A DNA stretch of 64,000 nt from Diphasiastrum complanatum (taxonomy: Eukaryota; Streptophyta; Lycopodiopsida; Lycopodiales; Lycopodiaceae), in the NCBI GenBank assembly GCA_029204225.1, contig CM055104.1:41125912-41189911 (forward strand), read 5' to 3'. This document shows, piece by piece, positions 1 through 11,369 of this stretch. The first letter of the stretch is position 1. The number at the start of each line of letters is the position of its first letter. The position numbers and the translations under genes were made by a program. A model generated the notes under the pieces. That model was not told the origin of the DNA. It ran no database searches and saw nothing but the letters and a program-made list of their open reading frames with translations.

Positions 1-2393
1 GCTATATCCTCTGTGCTTCTCTTAGTATTGTAGCATTGTGAAATGACTTTTGTACTAGATGTGGAATGTTGAAGAATGCTTATTGCATCCAAGTAGACCA
101 AGATGGCTTTATGAGTATCCCCTTCTTAAGAACAGTTTGTGGTCGAGTGGGCTAATCAATTGTATACCTTTCAGGAACACACCAGCTGATCATAAGAAAG
201 CAAGTCACTTCTGGGGTTTGTCTAGTTGCAAATGTAGAAGATCCCTCTATTTGGATAAAGCTCCCTGACTGGTATTCACATAGACAACAGAGCGAGGATG
301 GCTAATCAGTGTTGCACAATTTTCAGATGTCTGTTGCATCTTTTTACAGGCAATGATAGTTGTTTGATAAAAAATGAAATTCTCGTTGATGAGGTAATTT
401 ATTCAGAGCTATTGAGACCTTCACTTTGTGTCTGTTTTCAGAATTTTATGAATATGGGGTAAATTAAGGTTACTGTATGTCTTTTGGTCCATCCAAATTT
501 AGGGAGCAAATAAGGCAGATTGATTAGGATGTCCTATAGTATTGTATGTGATTGTATCAATCCTTTTTCTTCATCAAATTGCTGGATGGAGATGAAATTC
601 TTTAAGTTAGTCAAATAATTAAGTTTTGTTTCTAGCCATCATCTTTTGTCCGAGAATTGTGGTTGTGAGGATGTTTCATTAAGGCTTGTTTGCACATTTT
701 AAGAAAAGTTGTTCAAAACTCAACTAGCTTAATTGAAACATATGCTTATCATCCAACTGAGCTGTTTTCTAGTTCGAAATCAACGATCAACCTCAATTAT
801 GGGGTTTTAGATATGAGTGGTCCAAGTGAGCAAAATGGATAGAGGTGATCCAGCAATAGGTGGCGTGTTGGCAAAGAGTTGTCTTAGTCTGCCAGAGGTT
901 AGAAGCTTGACTCCAATCAGCTGTACAAGTTGGGACATTCAAGAGAAAGAAAACAAGCTACATATGATGAAATTTTGACAAATGCATTTGTGCATATACA
1001 TCCAATCTATTTGGATGTAAAAAATTCATATTTGATAAGATTCAATTTGTGTATTACATGGTTGGATTCCAAAACATGTACCAAATGGGAGCGTTTCAAT
1101 TGTAGATTATTTTCCAGTCAATGGTTTCTTAGCATTGCTTGGGGGGGGAATATACCTTTAAAAATGTGATTTGTTATGAAGTGTGGACCTTTGGCACATT
1201 TTGATGATATTGACATTTGACCGTCCATGGGCACGACTTACGACCAACTGTACCTGGTACATTATCTTATGCATATTATGTATGCTATTCGGAGAACTTA
1301 TTAATAATAGAATCTGAAACATGTTTTGCTTCAAAGGCTTGAGATCAAAATTTTAATTTTAGAGCATTTGTGATCTTGACCATAATGTTACCCGCTCAAC
1401 TTTTCTATGTATTCTGGAGGCGCCCCTAAAAGTAGAATGTCCATATAAATTTAGAACCAATTTTTTTTGTGAGCCTTTTTATCACAATTTTCAAGTGGAC
1501 AGCCAATAAAAAGTTGACACACAGCACATGAAATTCCGATGGAATGTGCATGTGTCATGTGGATGGCCGTCAGCTAGAATGTGCATGTGCTGTGGTAACC
1601 CATCATTGCCTGTCCACATTCACATTTTGTCAAAAAAAAAAAAAAAATACGAAAGAAGAATTGGGAAAGAAAAGTAAAAAAGTTTAACACAAAATGGAAA
1701 AAAGAAAAAAAATGCCTTTGCATGTGGCATTATGCAGGGGCAGGCCCTAACTTGCTTGGGCCTTACGCCCTAGTCAATAAGGCCCTCGAGCATCCACCTC
1801 CTAGGGCAGAAGGCCTGAACCCCCACTCGAATTGAAAACAATATATTTGGAATTCAAGATCAAAGGCCCGTCCAGTGATGATAGCCAAATTTGAAAATTC
1901 ATAGATCGAAAGGAGACATAGAAAAGCATAATCAAGCCCAAAATTAGGTGAGCTACTACTATATATGTAGTCTAAGGATTGTCACTTGTAGCTACAATGT
2001 TTGCCAGTGACAAATTGAAAACATTTTTTCCTTTTTTGATTCCCAAAAGCATCATATTAATGAATGACATGTTTAAAAATTAGATAGCGAAAATTAAAAA
2101 AAAGCAAGTGAAATAGCATGTGAGCAATAACAAGCTACAATTAGCTTAAAATGATATACCAATCGACAGTCTTAAATGAGAAAGAAGAACAAAACTAGCT
2201 ATGCAATCTAGCCTTGCATTGAGTTAGCTTTGCGTTGAGTCGCACAAAGATTCCATTGACACATTGTAAAAGTTGTTGTGACATATAGCATAAAAACAAA
2301 CTTAAAAGGGGAAATAAATAAGTCAAACGGTTAACTAGCAAATATATTGCAAAAGACATGTGAGATTAAGAAAGACACATAGCATGAATAGAT
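1..2393. other. No recognisable gene
   Basis: This stretch is AT-rich and has only short ORFs (for example one of 69 codons at 59-268 and one of 79 codons at 930-1169). None shows a domain I recognise. A poly-A tract lies at about 1629-1647. I see no LTR, terminal inverted repeat or RNA gene. It could be diverged transposon or intron sequence, but nothing supports a specific call. Confidence 0.6.
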
Positions 2394-2759
2394 TTACAAA
2401 AACTTGCGTCTCTTTAAATACCAATATGCGTTTGAATTTACAGGAGTAGATCTTAGTTTGTTGTATCCAAGCCTGGTAGTTGATTTGTAATGTCTAATAT
2501 AAAACTTTTCGATTTTGTTAGCCAGTTTTTTATCTTCAACATAATCTAAAACTTGAACATGAAATTGTTCACAAAAAGATCGCTGTACACAATAGTGATT
2601 TCTCATTTTTCGGGGCGGCAGCCTTGCATGCTGTTGCAATTGACGTCGTAGATTGCAAGTTTGATCGATGTAGATATGATGTGTTTCTTTGCATTCTATT
2701 TTGTAGATTGAATATTTGATCTTGGGTGTTTCTTTGTTGGTGTTGTTTCGTACAACCAA
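2394..2759 (-). CDS. GIY-YIG endonuclease-like ORF (121 aa)
   Basis: The ORF has the layout of a GIY-YIG nuclease domain. Near residues 16-21 is YSIYKI (the GIY position), then HIYIDQTCNLRRQLQQH at about 28-44 (the YIG position reads YID, followed by the conserved T..L..R...H). A Glu follows in KIEKFYIRHYKST (about 83-95), the usual metal-binding Glu, and then GYNKL. The family cuts DNA with one metal-binding Glu and the Tyr/Arg/His residues; all except the YIG glycine appear to be present. The ORF lies on the same strand as the helicase remnant, about 1.1 kb downstream of it, so it may be a cargo or C-terminal part of that element. It could instead derive from another mobile element. The family call is fairly firm; activity and membership are not. 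Confidence 0.6.
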   Translation of the reverse strand: MVVRNNTNKETPKIKYSIYKIECKETHHIYIDQTCNLRRQLQQHARLPPRKMRNHYCVQRSFCEQFHVQVLDYVEDKKLANKIEKFYIRHYKSTTRLGYNKLRSTPVNSNAYWYLKRRKFL

Positions 2760-3884
2760 GAATTATATTAGTTTAATGGAAAGCTTATAAATGAAGCTTA
2801 TTGGTGTATGGTTCAAATTCACCTGCGTACTAGATGTAGATGGCAATGCCGATCGAGAAGATTCTTCCTACAAGAAATTTTGTATTAATATGTAATGAAT
2901 TGAAAATGATTATTTGTAAGCACACATGTAAACAGATGCGGATGGCAACAGACACTGCATCTGTGATCATTGTAGAAACTTCGCCTTGCAGAATTTCCAA
3001 AACCGTGTCAATTTGAATTGGACCATCTGTTAGTTTCGTACCATTATCTGACAAGTAGCGGCCCATTTTTTTTTCCCAAATCCATTGTGATTGCGTTTAG
3101 TTCGGCACGACTCGTATCTTTTCAATCATCGATTGAAATCTTGTAGCTGAAATAAAGGTTCTTGCTGTGTAATCATTCTTATTTAACATGGCGTCGAAAT
3201 GTTGTGTCGCGGGTCGATTTGTTGTGATTGTTGCAGGGATGTTTATGGAGAATATGTTATACAGATGTTTTAAAAACCCTTAAATAACGACATGCGAAAA
3301 TATTTATTTAACATTGGTATTTTATGTAGTAGCTGAGAGAAAATAGACATTTAGAAACAGAAAAATTTGTTACAATGTAACAAATGAATAAGAATATAGT
3401 ATACCTTCAACTGAATCTCCATGATATTGATTCATGTATTCTTTCCTTTCATGCTTCTTCTTCAATGAATCTGCTCAGAGCTAAATTTGTTTCGAAGCCT
3501 TCCTTGTACATATTTGGATCGACGCCACAGGAGTTTAGTAAGAACATTTGTTTTGTTGTTGGATATATTTTTTCCATGGGCGAGGTTATTCCAAAAGAGG
3601 GCTTTGAAGAAGACACCTCGGCTTTCAACTTTCGAAATAGCTGAAGCATGAAATTCGATATTGTAGTTACTGTGAGAAAAGGCATCTCTAAATTCAAGCG
3701 AAAATGAAATTTGTATCGTTACCTCTTTTGGATCATATTCATAGTCGGATGAAATTCATTTTTTAATAATTTGCAAACATTAGAAAGAGGTGATAAAAAT
3801 AAAAATGTGAAATCGTATACGAAAACAAAATAGATGGATATAAGTGATTATAATAGATGTCCGACGAGATTTGGGATGCTTCTC
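2760..3884. other. Spacer between helicase remnant and GIY-YIG ORF
   Basis: Two small minus-strand ORFs (2830-3066, 78 aa; 3449-3697, 82 aa) lie here. Neither shows a recognisable motif. If the Helitron-like element extends to the GIY-YIG ORF, these may be decayed linker coding sequence. Confidence 0.35.
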
Positions 3885-5143
3885 TCAAACGGAAACTGAT
3901 ATCGGTTGAAAATGTTTAGGTGTCAATCTACTTGTTAACAACAAATTTTCACGTTTTGTTACTCGAGATAACATGACATAAACCAAGCCAGCTGAGAAAT
4001 TTGATCTTATATCTAGAATAGCTTTTTCCTTAATGGTCGTATTTTTGCATATGTAGATATTGTTATGTTGATTTTTTTTTTGGATTTCAGTTTCAATGAT
4101 GATTGTTGTCAATTCATGATTCTTCGAATATTTCAAGGCATTTATATTAGCTATGGTGCCTTTGACTATACCATTTGAAATATCCAAATTTGCAAGTACC
4201 ATCACCTTTGCTCCTATTGCCAATTTTGGAATTTGATGGAACAACGGATCATTGATCCATGTTGTCAAGTCGCTTTCTAATGTAGCGTTTGTTTTAACAG
4301 ATATTTGTAGTATATTAGAGGTAGGAAATAGTTTTTCTAACATGTTGTTGTTGAAATAGAGCACATCTTCTCTATGAGTACATATGATGGTTGTATTATC
4401 ATTTGCTATGTCAAATATGTCGGACCTAGAAAATATGGAACCAATTAGTATTTCATCTATTTTTAATTGTGTTGGCTTTTCAAATCTAATTTCGTTTAGA
4501 AAACGAAGGTATTCGGGATCTTCAACATGTCTAATTTAGTAGGATAGATGCAAGTGTGCTGCAATTTTCAAAATGGAGAGCTCGAAATATGACATATTAA
4601 GCAAACCGATTGTGATTTGTGTTTACAAATGGCTAGAAGCTGTGCATGATCACCCACCAAAAGTAAAATATAATTTTCGAACGAAGTTTCAGATGGATTG
4701 TTTTTTATTTAATTTATTTGATGAATTACATATGTTAATATTTGAGCAGTTAGCATAGACATTTCATCTATCACAATAAATTTTGCCTCAAATATTTGTC
4801 TATGTCGGAAATCGGTTGATAATAGATTTTTTTTATGTAAAGCTGATTTATTGGAATTGCAAACAAGTTGTGCACTGTAAATGTCTGTTTTGCTAAAAGT
4901 TTTTCCACTTCCAAGAGTTCCAGATAGAATAAACAATCTCGATTTTGAGCTTGTAATAATTTTATATATCTTTTCTTGTTCACCGGTAAGAAATAAATTT
5001 TGCATGTTTTCAAATTCAGATTCCAAACGTAAATTTTTTTTCGTATCTTCTGGCAAAGATATACTTTGTGCATTTTCAATTGCAGAATTTGACATTGTTA
5101 ACGTTTTTACTGCTCCTGTACAAGTAGTTTCCTGTCTTATCAA
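3885..5143 (-). pseudogene. PIF1-type helicase of a Helitron-like element (broken)
   Basis: Read leftwards, the motifs come in PIF1 order. A Walker A box GTLGSGKTF and a Walker B FIVIDEMSML lie in 5143-4709. A motif-III-like VGDHAQLL and a ..DPEYLRFLNEIR.. block occur in the gap 4709-4365. The C-terminal part GAKVMVLANLD....GIVKGTI and YVMLSRVT lies at 4364-3885. Helitron transposases end in such a 5'-3' DNA helicase, which unwinds the displaced strand in rolling-circle transposition. Stops and frame changes separate the blocks, so the gene is dead. The preceding Helitron N-terminal domain on the same strand fixes its identity as mobile-element helicase rather than cellular PIF1. Confidence 0.8.
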
Positions 5144-5207
5144 TATAATAAAAAAGTGTATAGACTTTTTTTTTTCTACACGTACATATTCCAGATTTCG
5201 TAGAATG

Positions 5208-5886
5208 TTAAATTTCCAATTCTATAGGTCTATATGTGTAAACATCAATTGGATGAAATATCAATGTATTACTTCGATTGATATATCTACATCTAAGACT
5301 TGGAGGAGAGCTATCAACATAATGAACAACCTCATCTGCAGTTAACGTCAAAAAAAAATGAGGAAGTCCCCAATGTTCAACTATTGTTAAGAGATCTTTT
5401 AAATTTCTTCTATGCCAAGATGGTGTGTTTGGAATTTCAGTTGGCAGAGTATATTTCAAAACATGACTGAATATTTGTTGTTCAGATGTTTTTTTATTCT
5501 TTGAGAGAAAGCTGATTATATCTTTTTGTAATACTATTGATGACACACTATTTGATATCAAAAATTGCTTGTCTAATTTGGTATAAGACTATTATATAGG
5601 GCGGATATGAGGTAAAAAGTGAAAAGAAAGGACTTGCTCGCAAGCTCGCATAATGAAGGAAACTAATATTTCCATCGTAAAATCCATGAGCAAATGGAAA
5701 TAAAAAAAGAAACAAGCTTGTTTCTAATGTTAAGATAGGTTCGGCATTAGATTGATTATTATTTACAAGTCGTATATGTTTTGAACAGATTTTATTGTTG
5801 TTTCTTAATTTTACATTTGAATCTTGATAAATATCATGATGGCATTTGTCATTATGTCTCGATAATGGGGTTGTGTATTCTAGCAA
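5208..5886 (-). pseudogene. Helitron-like N-terminal transposase domain (frameshifted)
   Basis: Two overlapping minus-strand frames form one broken domain. The first (5886-5548) has NAEPILTLETSLFLFLFPF followed by a FYDGNISF..YASLRASPFFSLFT..PPYI block. The second (5561-5208) has PSWHRRNLKDLL.IVEHWGLPHFFLTLTADEV. Both are typical of the Helitron_like_N region that precedes the HUH nuclease. The HUH motif itself (H-x-H) is not visible between here and the helicase start at 5143, so an internal deletion probably removed the nuclease core. Its 5' side is cut off by the plus-strand gypsy gag that begins near 5846. Confidence 0.75.
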
Positions 5887-6366
5887 AACATATCAAACCA
5901 ATGAAAACTCATCATTTGATCTATCAAACTCATCCAATGTGGCACAAGCTTTTGAATTTTTATACCAACAAATTCAAGTCACTAATAAACATCTTCTTCA
6001 AACTAATAAAAGGAACCAAAACTTAGAGTCTAAGTTAGCCAACCAAAAGAAGCATGTAGTTCCACCTCCCTTAAAATTGTTTAGGGGGGAGAAGAAAGAT
6101 AGGAACTTACAAGTGGTAAGTTCATGGCTTAATGTATGGAACAAATACTTTGGCATGAACCAATTCCTTGAATGTGAAAAGTTGTCCACTGTAACTATGT
6201 TTCTTGAAGGAAGAGCCTTAGTATGGTGGGATGACCTAAATGCAAAAGGCAATCAACTTTGTATGTGGGATGATTTTTGCATAGTTTTTAGGGACTACTT
6301 CTTACCACTATTAGATGACTATGAACACTTTCAAAAGTTGAGTTATTTAACAATGAAGTCAAAATA
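5846..6366 (+). pseudogene. Ty3/gypsy gag fragment
   Basis: The frame contains a coiled region rich in Q/N/K, then the retrotransposon gag capsid signature: FRGEKKDRNLQVVSSWL, FLEGRALVWWDDL and W.DFC.VFRDYFLP. Gag forms the particle in which reverse transcription takes place. Near 6360 the gag frame runs into an RNase H tail (ADALSR at 6372-6389), so an internal deletion removed the zinc knuckle, protease and reverse transcriptase. The start is unclear; upstream sequence is minus-strand Helitron. Confidence 0.8.
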
Positions 6367-6960
6367 CTCTAGCAGATGCTTTGAGCCGTTTACTGGTTAT
6401 TAATCAGTTATGTTTTATTGTTATAGAACCGGGGTTGTTTCAGTCTCTCCAAGGACTTTATGAGTTCGATCCTTTTTTTGGAAAGTATTGGAAATAATTA
6501 CTTTCTGGGGTCGATTCAGATATGCAAGATTCCTCGAAAGACTGAAATGGATTTTGCTATTTGAAACAGGATTTTGTTTCGTAAAGGCAAGGTGTAAATA
6601 CTTGACTTAGTTCGACGACAATTTTGGTGGCCTAAGATGAAAAGTCAAGTAGAGGCATATGTACTTAAATGTGCTAAGTACTAGTTAAATAAAGTAGAGA
6701 GGTTAAAAGCTAGTGGCCTATTACATCTTTTAGATATTCCTACCAAAAAGTGAGAAAGTATATCTATGGATTTTGTGGTCGAGCTTCCACATACAGGGAA
6801 GGACCACGATTTAATTTGGGTCATTGTTGACAGACTTACGAAGTTTGCTCAATTTATCCTAACAAAAACTACTGTTAAAGCTTTAAAACTAGCTCAACTT
6901 TTTGTTGATAAGCTTTTTCGACTGTACGGGCTGCCTTGCGATATTGTCAACGACTGTGTC
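6367..6960 (+). pseudogene. Ty3/gypsy RNase H end and integrase remnant
   Basis: After the ADALSR RNase H tail comes about 200 bp of decayed connection, then integrase. A damaged HHCC region ends in KCAKYQLNKVERLKASGLL (from about 6664; in-frame TAG at a Q position). The core has ISMDFVVELPHTGKDHD, IWVIVDRLTKFAQF and LYGLPCDIVND up to 6956, which supplies the first and probably the second catalytic Asp. A TGA replaces the Trp of the usual KWESISMDF. The element stops abruptly at about 6958, where copia sequence begins. Confidence 0.75.
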
Positions 6961-7805
6961 ATGTTTCTCCTTTTTAGATCTTCTTGTTTCTTCAAACAAT
7001 TCTTCAGCATGTGCCGAGCCTCGTCGCAGTAGTAGCATTCGATGTCAATCCTTCTCTTGGCTGTATTCTGCACCCATCTTTTCTTCTTGAAATCCTTTGT
7101 GCTTTGCGACTACTCTTTCTTGGGTCTGATCTTTCTTGCCTTCCTTCAGCTGCGTTATCCTCACCTTATGAAAGAGAGCCAACTCATCATGAGGTTGTGC
7201 CACCTTCTTTCTGCATTATTCCTGATGCAGTCAGTTAATCACATACTCAAGCTCAAGGTCCATTCCCTGTCCTTCAAGAGACATGATCAACGGGTCGTAG
7301 CTGCTTGGCAAGCTACCTAAAAAGGTGTACACTAGTTGTATCTTTTCCACAGCTGCTCCAACATTTTTTATCTGCCTGCTGGCAAGCGTTTTGAGCTTCG
7401 CAGCATGCTCAGTCACAGACTAGTCTACCTACTTTTTTTAAACTCCCCAACTGTCGTTGTAGTAGGAGAATGTTTGTTATCCCTTTAGCTTCATGGATTT
7501 TTTCTCAAGTGATCCCATACACCTTTTGCGGTTTCAATCCCCTGAACCTACATTATCACAAGATCCCCAAGTGACAAATAGATGGTGAGGTACGCCTTCT
7601 CCTCTGTCGCTTCCATTGCTTTAGCAAGCTCACCATTTCTGGGAACGTCTTCATCATCCATCTCTACCGTGTCTATCCCTATGACAACCCCCGACAATCC
7701 TCTGCCTCTGAGAATAAGCTTCATTTTACAACTCCATGTGGAATAATTGGACACTTCCAACTTCTCCACTATCTTTGAATCCTGAAGATTCACAATTTCT
7801 GCCAT
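6960..7805 (-). pseudogene. Ty1/copia gag remnant
   Basis: The N-terminal part at 7805-7548 reads KLEVSNYSTWSCKMKLIL and GRGLSGVV, the typical copia gag opening. The middle at 7416-7231 has ..VYTFLGSLPSSYDPLIMSLE, the UBN2 domain. A CX2CX4HX4C zinc knuckle (CYYCDEARHMLKNC) is readable on the minus strand at about 6987-7033. Frame changes between blocks make it a pseudogene. No protease or integrase follows, because the gypsy fragment begins at the left edge. Confidence 0.8.
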
Positions 7806-8180
7806 CGCTGCGGCTGAAGGTTATCTCACACACAACCTAAACGTGCAAGTGTGGTTATCAGAGCTTCTATGTGCCTCTAAACGATACGTGGGCCCAAAAC
7901 CTTTGAAGAAAACACAGTTGATTAAGCTTGGAATGCTGCCTCCACGTACAGAACAACTTATGACGCATATTGAAACATGAAGCAATGTAATTAGTAGATT
8001 AATCAATTGATTGACAATTTACACACTAGGGAATACACAAGGTATAAAGGACAATCAATGACCATTGCTGAATAGGAAAAGAAGCAAAAAAGTCGATTAA
8101 GATGCATGAAGCCAACAAAAAACATTGTGTAGCTTATCTAGGACATATATATATATATATATATATACATACATTGGTAA
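7806..8180. other. Non-coding spacer with short (AT)n
   Basis: No gene is seen. A short (AT)n tract at about 8146-8168 directly precedes the Helitron-like terminus at 8172-8200. Confidence 0.5.
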
Positions 8181-8203
8181 AGAGTGCTCGTCATTGACAG
8201 GCG
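8172..8203 (-). mobile_element. Degenerate Helitron-like 3' terminus (copy 1)
   Basis: On the minus strand this reads as an imperfect hairpin followed by ACTCTTTACCAA and then (TA)n. It matches the better preserved termini near 25.6-25.8 kb, which end in ACTCTTTACTAG. The CTAG end has decayed to CCAA here. The flanking AT microsatellite is shared with the other copies. Confidence 0.5.
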
Positions 8204-8344
8204 AGTAGCGATGATTTAGGAGGAAAACCTATGGTTATTGAAGGGTGACTGATGAAGGGTGGCCAATGTATGTGTGTGTATATACGTGGCTAGCCGATGG
8301 CGCGGGCGACTGACGGGGTGTGTGTGTGCGTGCGAGCATGATGC

Positions 8345-8346
<2 letters not shown>

Positions 8347-8391
<45 letters not shown>
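8347..8391. repeat. (GA)n microsatellite, copy A
   Basis: Uninterrupted AG/GA dinucleotide tract of about 45 bp. Its counterpart in copy B (14536-14658) is about 123 bp. Confidence 0.97.
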
Positions 8392-8393
<2 letters not shown>

Positions 8394-8548
8394 CACTGTA
8401 AAATCCGATACTATCAGTCAGAAATTCGGATTTTTGAGTTGACAGTACAAAGGGTTGAAAATATACAAAGGGTCGGAATAAATCCGCCTTGATCCCATCC
8501 GATTTTTCAGGCGGAAAATTCTTTGCCAAGCTCAACGTTGGGTCTAAA

Positions 8549-8827
8549 AAGTTCAATCCTTCGAAAAAATTCGAGCCTTTGAAAAAAAATTCGAGATTTG
8601 AAAAATTTCGAGTCTCTGGAAAAATTCGAGTCTTCGAAAAAATTCGATCCTTCGAAAAAATTCGAGTCTTTGGAAAAACTCGAGTCCTTAAAATTCGAGT
8701 CTTGAAAAAATTCGAGTCTATGAAAAAAATTCAAATGTTCAAAATAATTTGAGTCTTCGAAAAAATTCGATCCTTTAGAAAAATTCGAGTCTTTGAAAAA
8801 TTCAATCCTTTGGAAAAAATAATTCGA
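8549..8827. repeat. 18-bp minisatellite, copy A
   Basis: About 15 degenerate units of the type ATTCGAGTCTTTGGAAAA or ATTCGAGTCTTCGAAAAA. Because 18 is a multiple of three and the unit lacks stops in some frames, ORFs run through on both strands as six-residue repeats (plus: ..FEKIRV..). These are not credible proteins. Confidence 0.9.
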
Positions 8828-9116
8828 GACACACATGAATGGCGTAGAAGTGCAACCACTTCTTTCAACATGCGTTCAATTTTGTGTGGAAGAGTGATCA
8901 TTGTCATTGGAGAGAGAGGGAGGGAGGGGCTGGGGCCACAATATACTACACAACTTACGTTTTTCTTACATTGTCTTTAAAAGAATGGGTGCTAAAATTT
9001 CAAGAAGCCAACTGCTCAAAAGGAGATACAACATTGTGTAAGCTACACTAATCTAAATTAGACAATGAGATCGAGCATTTTTATTTATCATTAAAGTAGA
9101 ACCACAAAACCAAATA

Positions 9117-9120
<4 letters not shown>
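8828..9120. other. Non-coding spacer, copy A
   Basis: No gene seen. The sequence is shared almost unchanged with copy B at 15091-15385. Confidence 0.6.
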
Positions 9121-9187
<67 letters not shown>

Positions 9188-9199
9188 ATGAAAGTTGTC

Positions 9200-9239
<40 letters not shown>
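9121..9239. repeat. (GA)n plus (TG)n compound microsatellite
   Basis: GA tract 9121-9185, then 16 bp of unique sequence, then TG tract 9202-9239. In copy B the single GA tract corresponds to two GA tracts with about 290 bp between them. Confidence 0.95.
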
Positions 9240-9240
<1 letters not shown>

Positions 9241-9610
9241 TCTCGTGGTCAGGAACGTCCCAATTCGGAATGACAGTTTCGGAACCATGAGGGGTCGATA
9301 ATGCAACTTAGTTTACGATCTGCTACTTGGAAGAAGGCTACAGTCAAATGAATTCTCCTCAAAAATCATGTTGCTGGTCAACGCTCAAATTCCAACTCGT
9401 CCACTCAGTTATCACGTAGGTGATTTTTGAAGGTTTGTGGCTCAACTGCTAAAACTTTAGCAGTAATGAGTCTTAGACATGCGATTGATGTCAATTGGGT
9501 TGGCTCATGTATGCATGCATTGGAGTCAATTGTAGATTATTGTGCTTCGTCAATAAGCATGCATAGACTAGATAACAAAATGATATGTTCAAAACATGAG
9601 TGGATTCGTG

Positions 9611-10395
9611 TTGATTTAGGGTTTTTGGTTCGGACGCACATTTCGCTGTGAGTATTGAATCATTTGGAGCCCAATTAGTATTGTAGTTCATCGTCGTATC
9701 GGCGTGCAACATAGGAGGGAACAAACGGTATGAAAAAGGGACTTCGTTCAGCGACATTGGACCCGTTCTCGGGGATGTTGAAAACTAGTTTATTTAGTGG
9801 CATTCCCCTTGACAAAAAGGTCATTCCCGGACAAACGACGTTGGAATTGAGTTGCAAATGGTCTTTTGGGTTCGTGTTGAGCCCACGAACTTGTGGAAAC
9901 CTCTTGTCCAAAGTTTTGATTGTTTTTCTATTGAATCCAAACAAATCTTGGCTCGATGGGCCTAGAATCCTAGCACTATATTTAGGGTTTTTAGTTCGAA
10001 AGAACGTTTCGCTGTGAGTACTGAACCATTTTGAGCCCAGTTTAGTGCTATAGGTTCATATCGGCGTGTAGTACAAGATGAAACAGACGGCCTAAAAAAT
10101 GGACTTTGTTCAGTGACACTAGACCGGTTCTCAGGGATGCTAGAAAGTAGGTCATTTAGTGGCATTCCCCTCGTCAAAAAGATCATCTTCGGACAAACGA
10201 CGTTGAAATTGAGCTACACATGGTCCTGTGGGTTTATGTCGAGCAGCACAATATGGAACAAATGGTAGGCAAAACGGACTCCCTTCGGCGACACTGGACC
10301 ACTTCTCTTGAATGCTGAAAAATAGTCCATTCATTATGCCCTAATGGTGTTCCTTTCGATACGAAGGGTGTTTTCAAGTAAAGAACGTTAGAATT
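9611..10395. repeat. 366-bp tandem repeats, 2-3 partial units, copy A
   Basis: A unit starting TTTAGGGTTTTTGGTTCGGA at about 9615 recurs at about 9980 (period near 366 bp, a multiple of three). A deleted third unit runs from about 10230 to 10395. Each unit carries a minus-strand ORF with related peptides (..RGMPLN.L...IPEN.S.V.E.SPFF..). I do not recognise a protein family. A diverged unit lies at about 24070-24200. Confidence 0.7.
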
Positions 10396-10410
10396 GAGCT
10401 ACAACTAGGG

Positions 10411-11369
10411 TTGTAAAGCTACCTTTACAAGCTTTACTTCCGGCACCACTGGCGCCAACATTGCCCTCCTGGCGCCACCGGCGTCGGCACCGCTCCTGAC
10501 GCCACTGGGACTAGAATCCAGCCGATGCCAAGTTCATATGGTTAAAAATCTTTGATCGGTTCTAGCAAAGTCTAGAGAGCTCGGATCGATGTGCAATCAC
10601 CTCACACGATCTAGGCATGATTAAAGGAAGTCTGGGGATCAATAAATTCTAGAGAGAAAATCCTAGAGAGAGAAAACATGCTTTACCAGTCTGGGCAGAA
10701 CACTTGGTATGAGGGGAGATGGCGAATCCCACCAATGCTATAGGGGAATGCGGGTTGTGACTCAAGACGAGCTCCAACCAAGTCTTAGCTTCCCTTGCTG
10801 GAATGTTGTCTTGGCGCCCGCCTTGGCATGCCAGCACCCTAGAGACTAGGGTTGGTCACACACTTGAAATGTAACCTTCTCAGATTTATTAATAAAGTGA
10901 GATTTTTCTCAAGCTGACTCTGATTACCTTCTGGATTTCAGTGTTCGATAAAAGCGACAATTGTAAGACCGCTTCAAACTTTTTGATCTGGCACATAGCT
11001 GAGGGTCGTATCCTGAAACGCCAGCGGTATGCCGTCAGGACCATTTGGTCTGAGGCGCCACCGGTGTGCTGTCGGGGCCATTCGATCCAGGAACTAGTTG
11101 TCTTCATATCTGTCGCAGCTTGTGGTTTTGAGTGTTTCTTGCATGAACGTAAATGGGTTGAGCTCTTGGAGAACGGGCTCTAACCTATCGACTGAGTTGG
11201 ATGGCTTGCTTGGGTGAAAGTTATATGTTTATGGCTGTCCAGTTTGGCGTGGCGCCAGGTTGGCTTCCAATGCTCGTGATGAAGCTTTGAGTTGGTTAAG
11301 TCTGATGTAAGTCAAACGACTTGCTTGGAATGGATGTTACTCGTTTGTAATGAAGCTTCGAGTTGTTGG
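10411..11369 (+). repeat. LTR-like dispersed repeat R1, copy A
   Basis: The sequence begins TGTAAAGCTACCTTTACAAG, has a GGCGCC-rich block at about 10440-10510 and an AATAAA signal at about 10891. It recurs in copy B (17130-18088) and, more diverged, at 23017-23745. The three-copy pattern and the poly-A signal fit an LTR plus leader of an unclassified retroelement. I could not fix both LTR ends or a primer-binding site. Confidence 0.5.

Larger units (their letters stand above)
2394..5886 (-). mobile_element. Decayed autonomous Helitron-like element, possibly with GIY-YIG cargo
   Basis: The order transposase N-domain, helicase, GIY-YIG ORF on one strand suggests a single element. Ends were not found: the right side is interrupted by gypsy sequence, and no hairpin plus CTRR terminus was seen near 2.3 kb. 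Membership of the GIY-YIG ORF is inferred from strand and proximity only. Confidence 0.5.

Noticed and set aside
59-1169. Small plus-strand ORFs of 69 and 79 codons
   Set aside because: No motifs, no splice or promoter context; random ORFs of this size are common in AT-rich DNA.
4881-5345. Plus-strand ORF of 154 codons
   Set aside because: Antisense shadow of the helicase remnant with Walker motifs on the minus strand.
7852-7864. TGGTTATCAGAGC resembling a copia primer-binding site
   Set aside because: It has an extra T and is on the strand opposite to the adjacent copia gag, with no LTR beside it.
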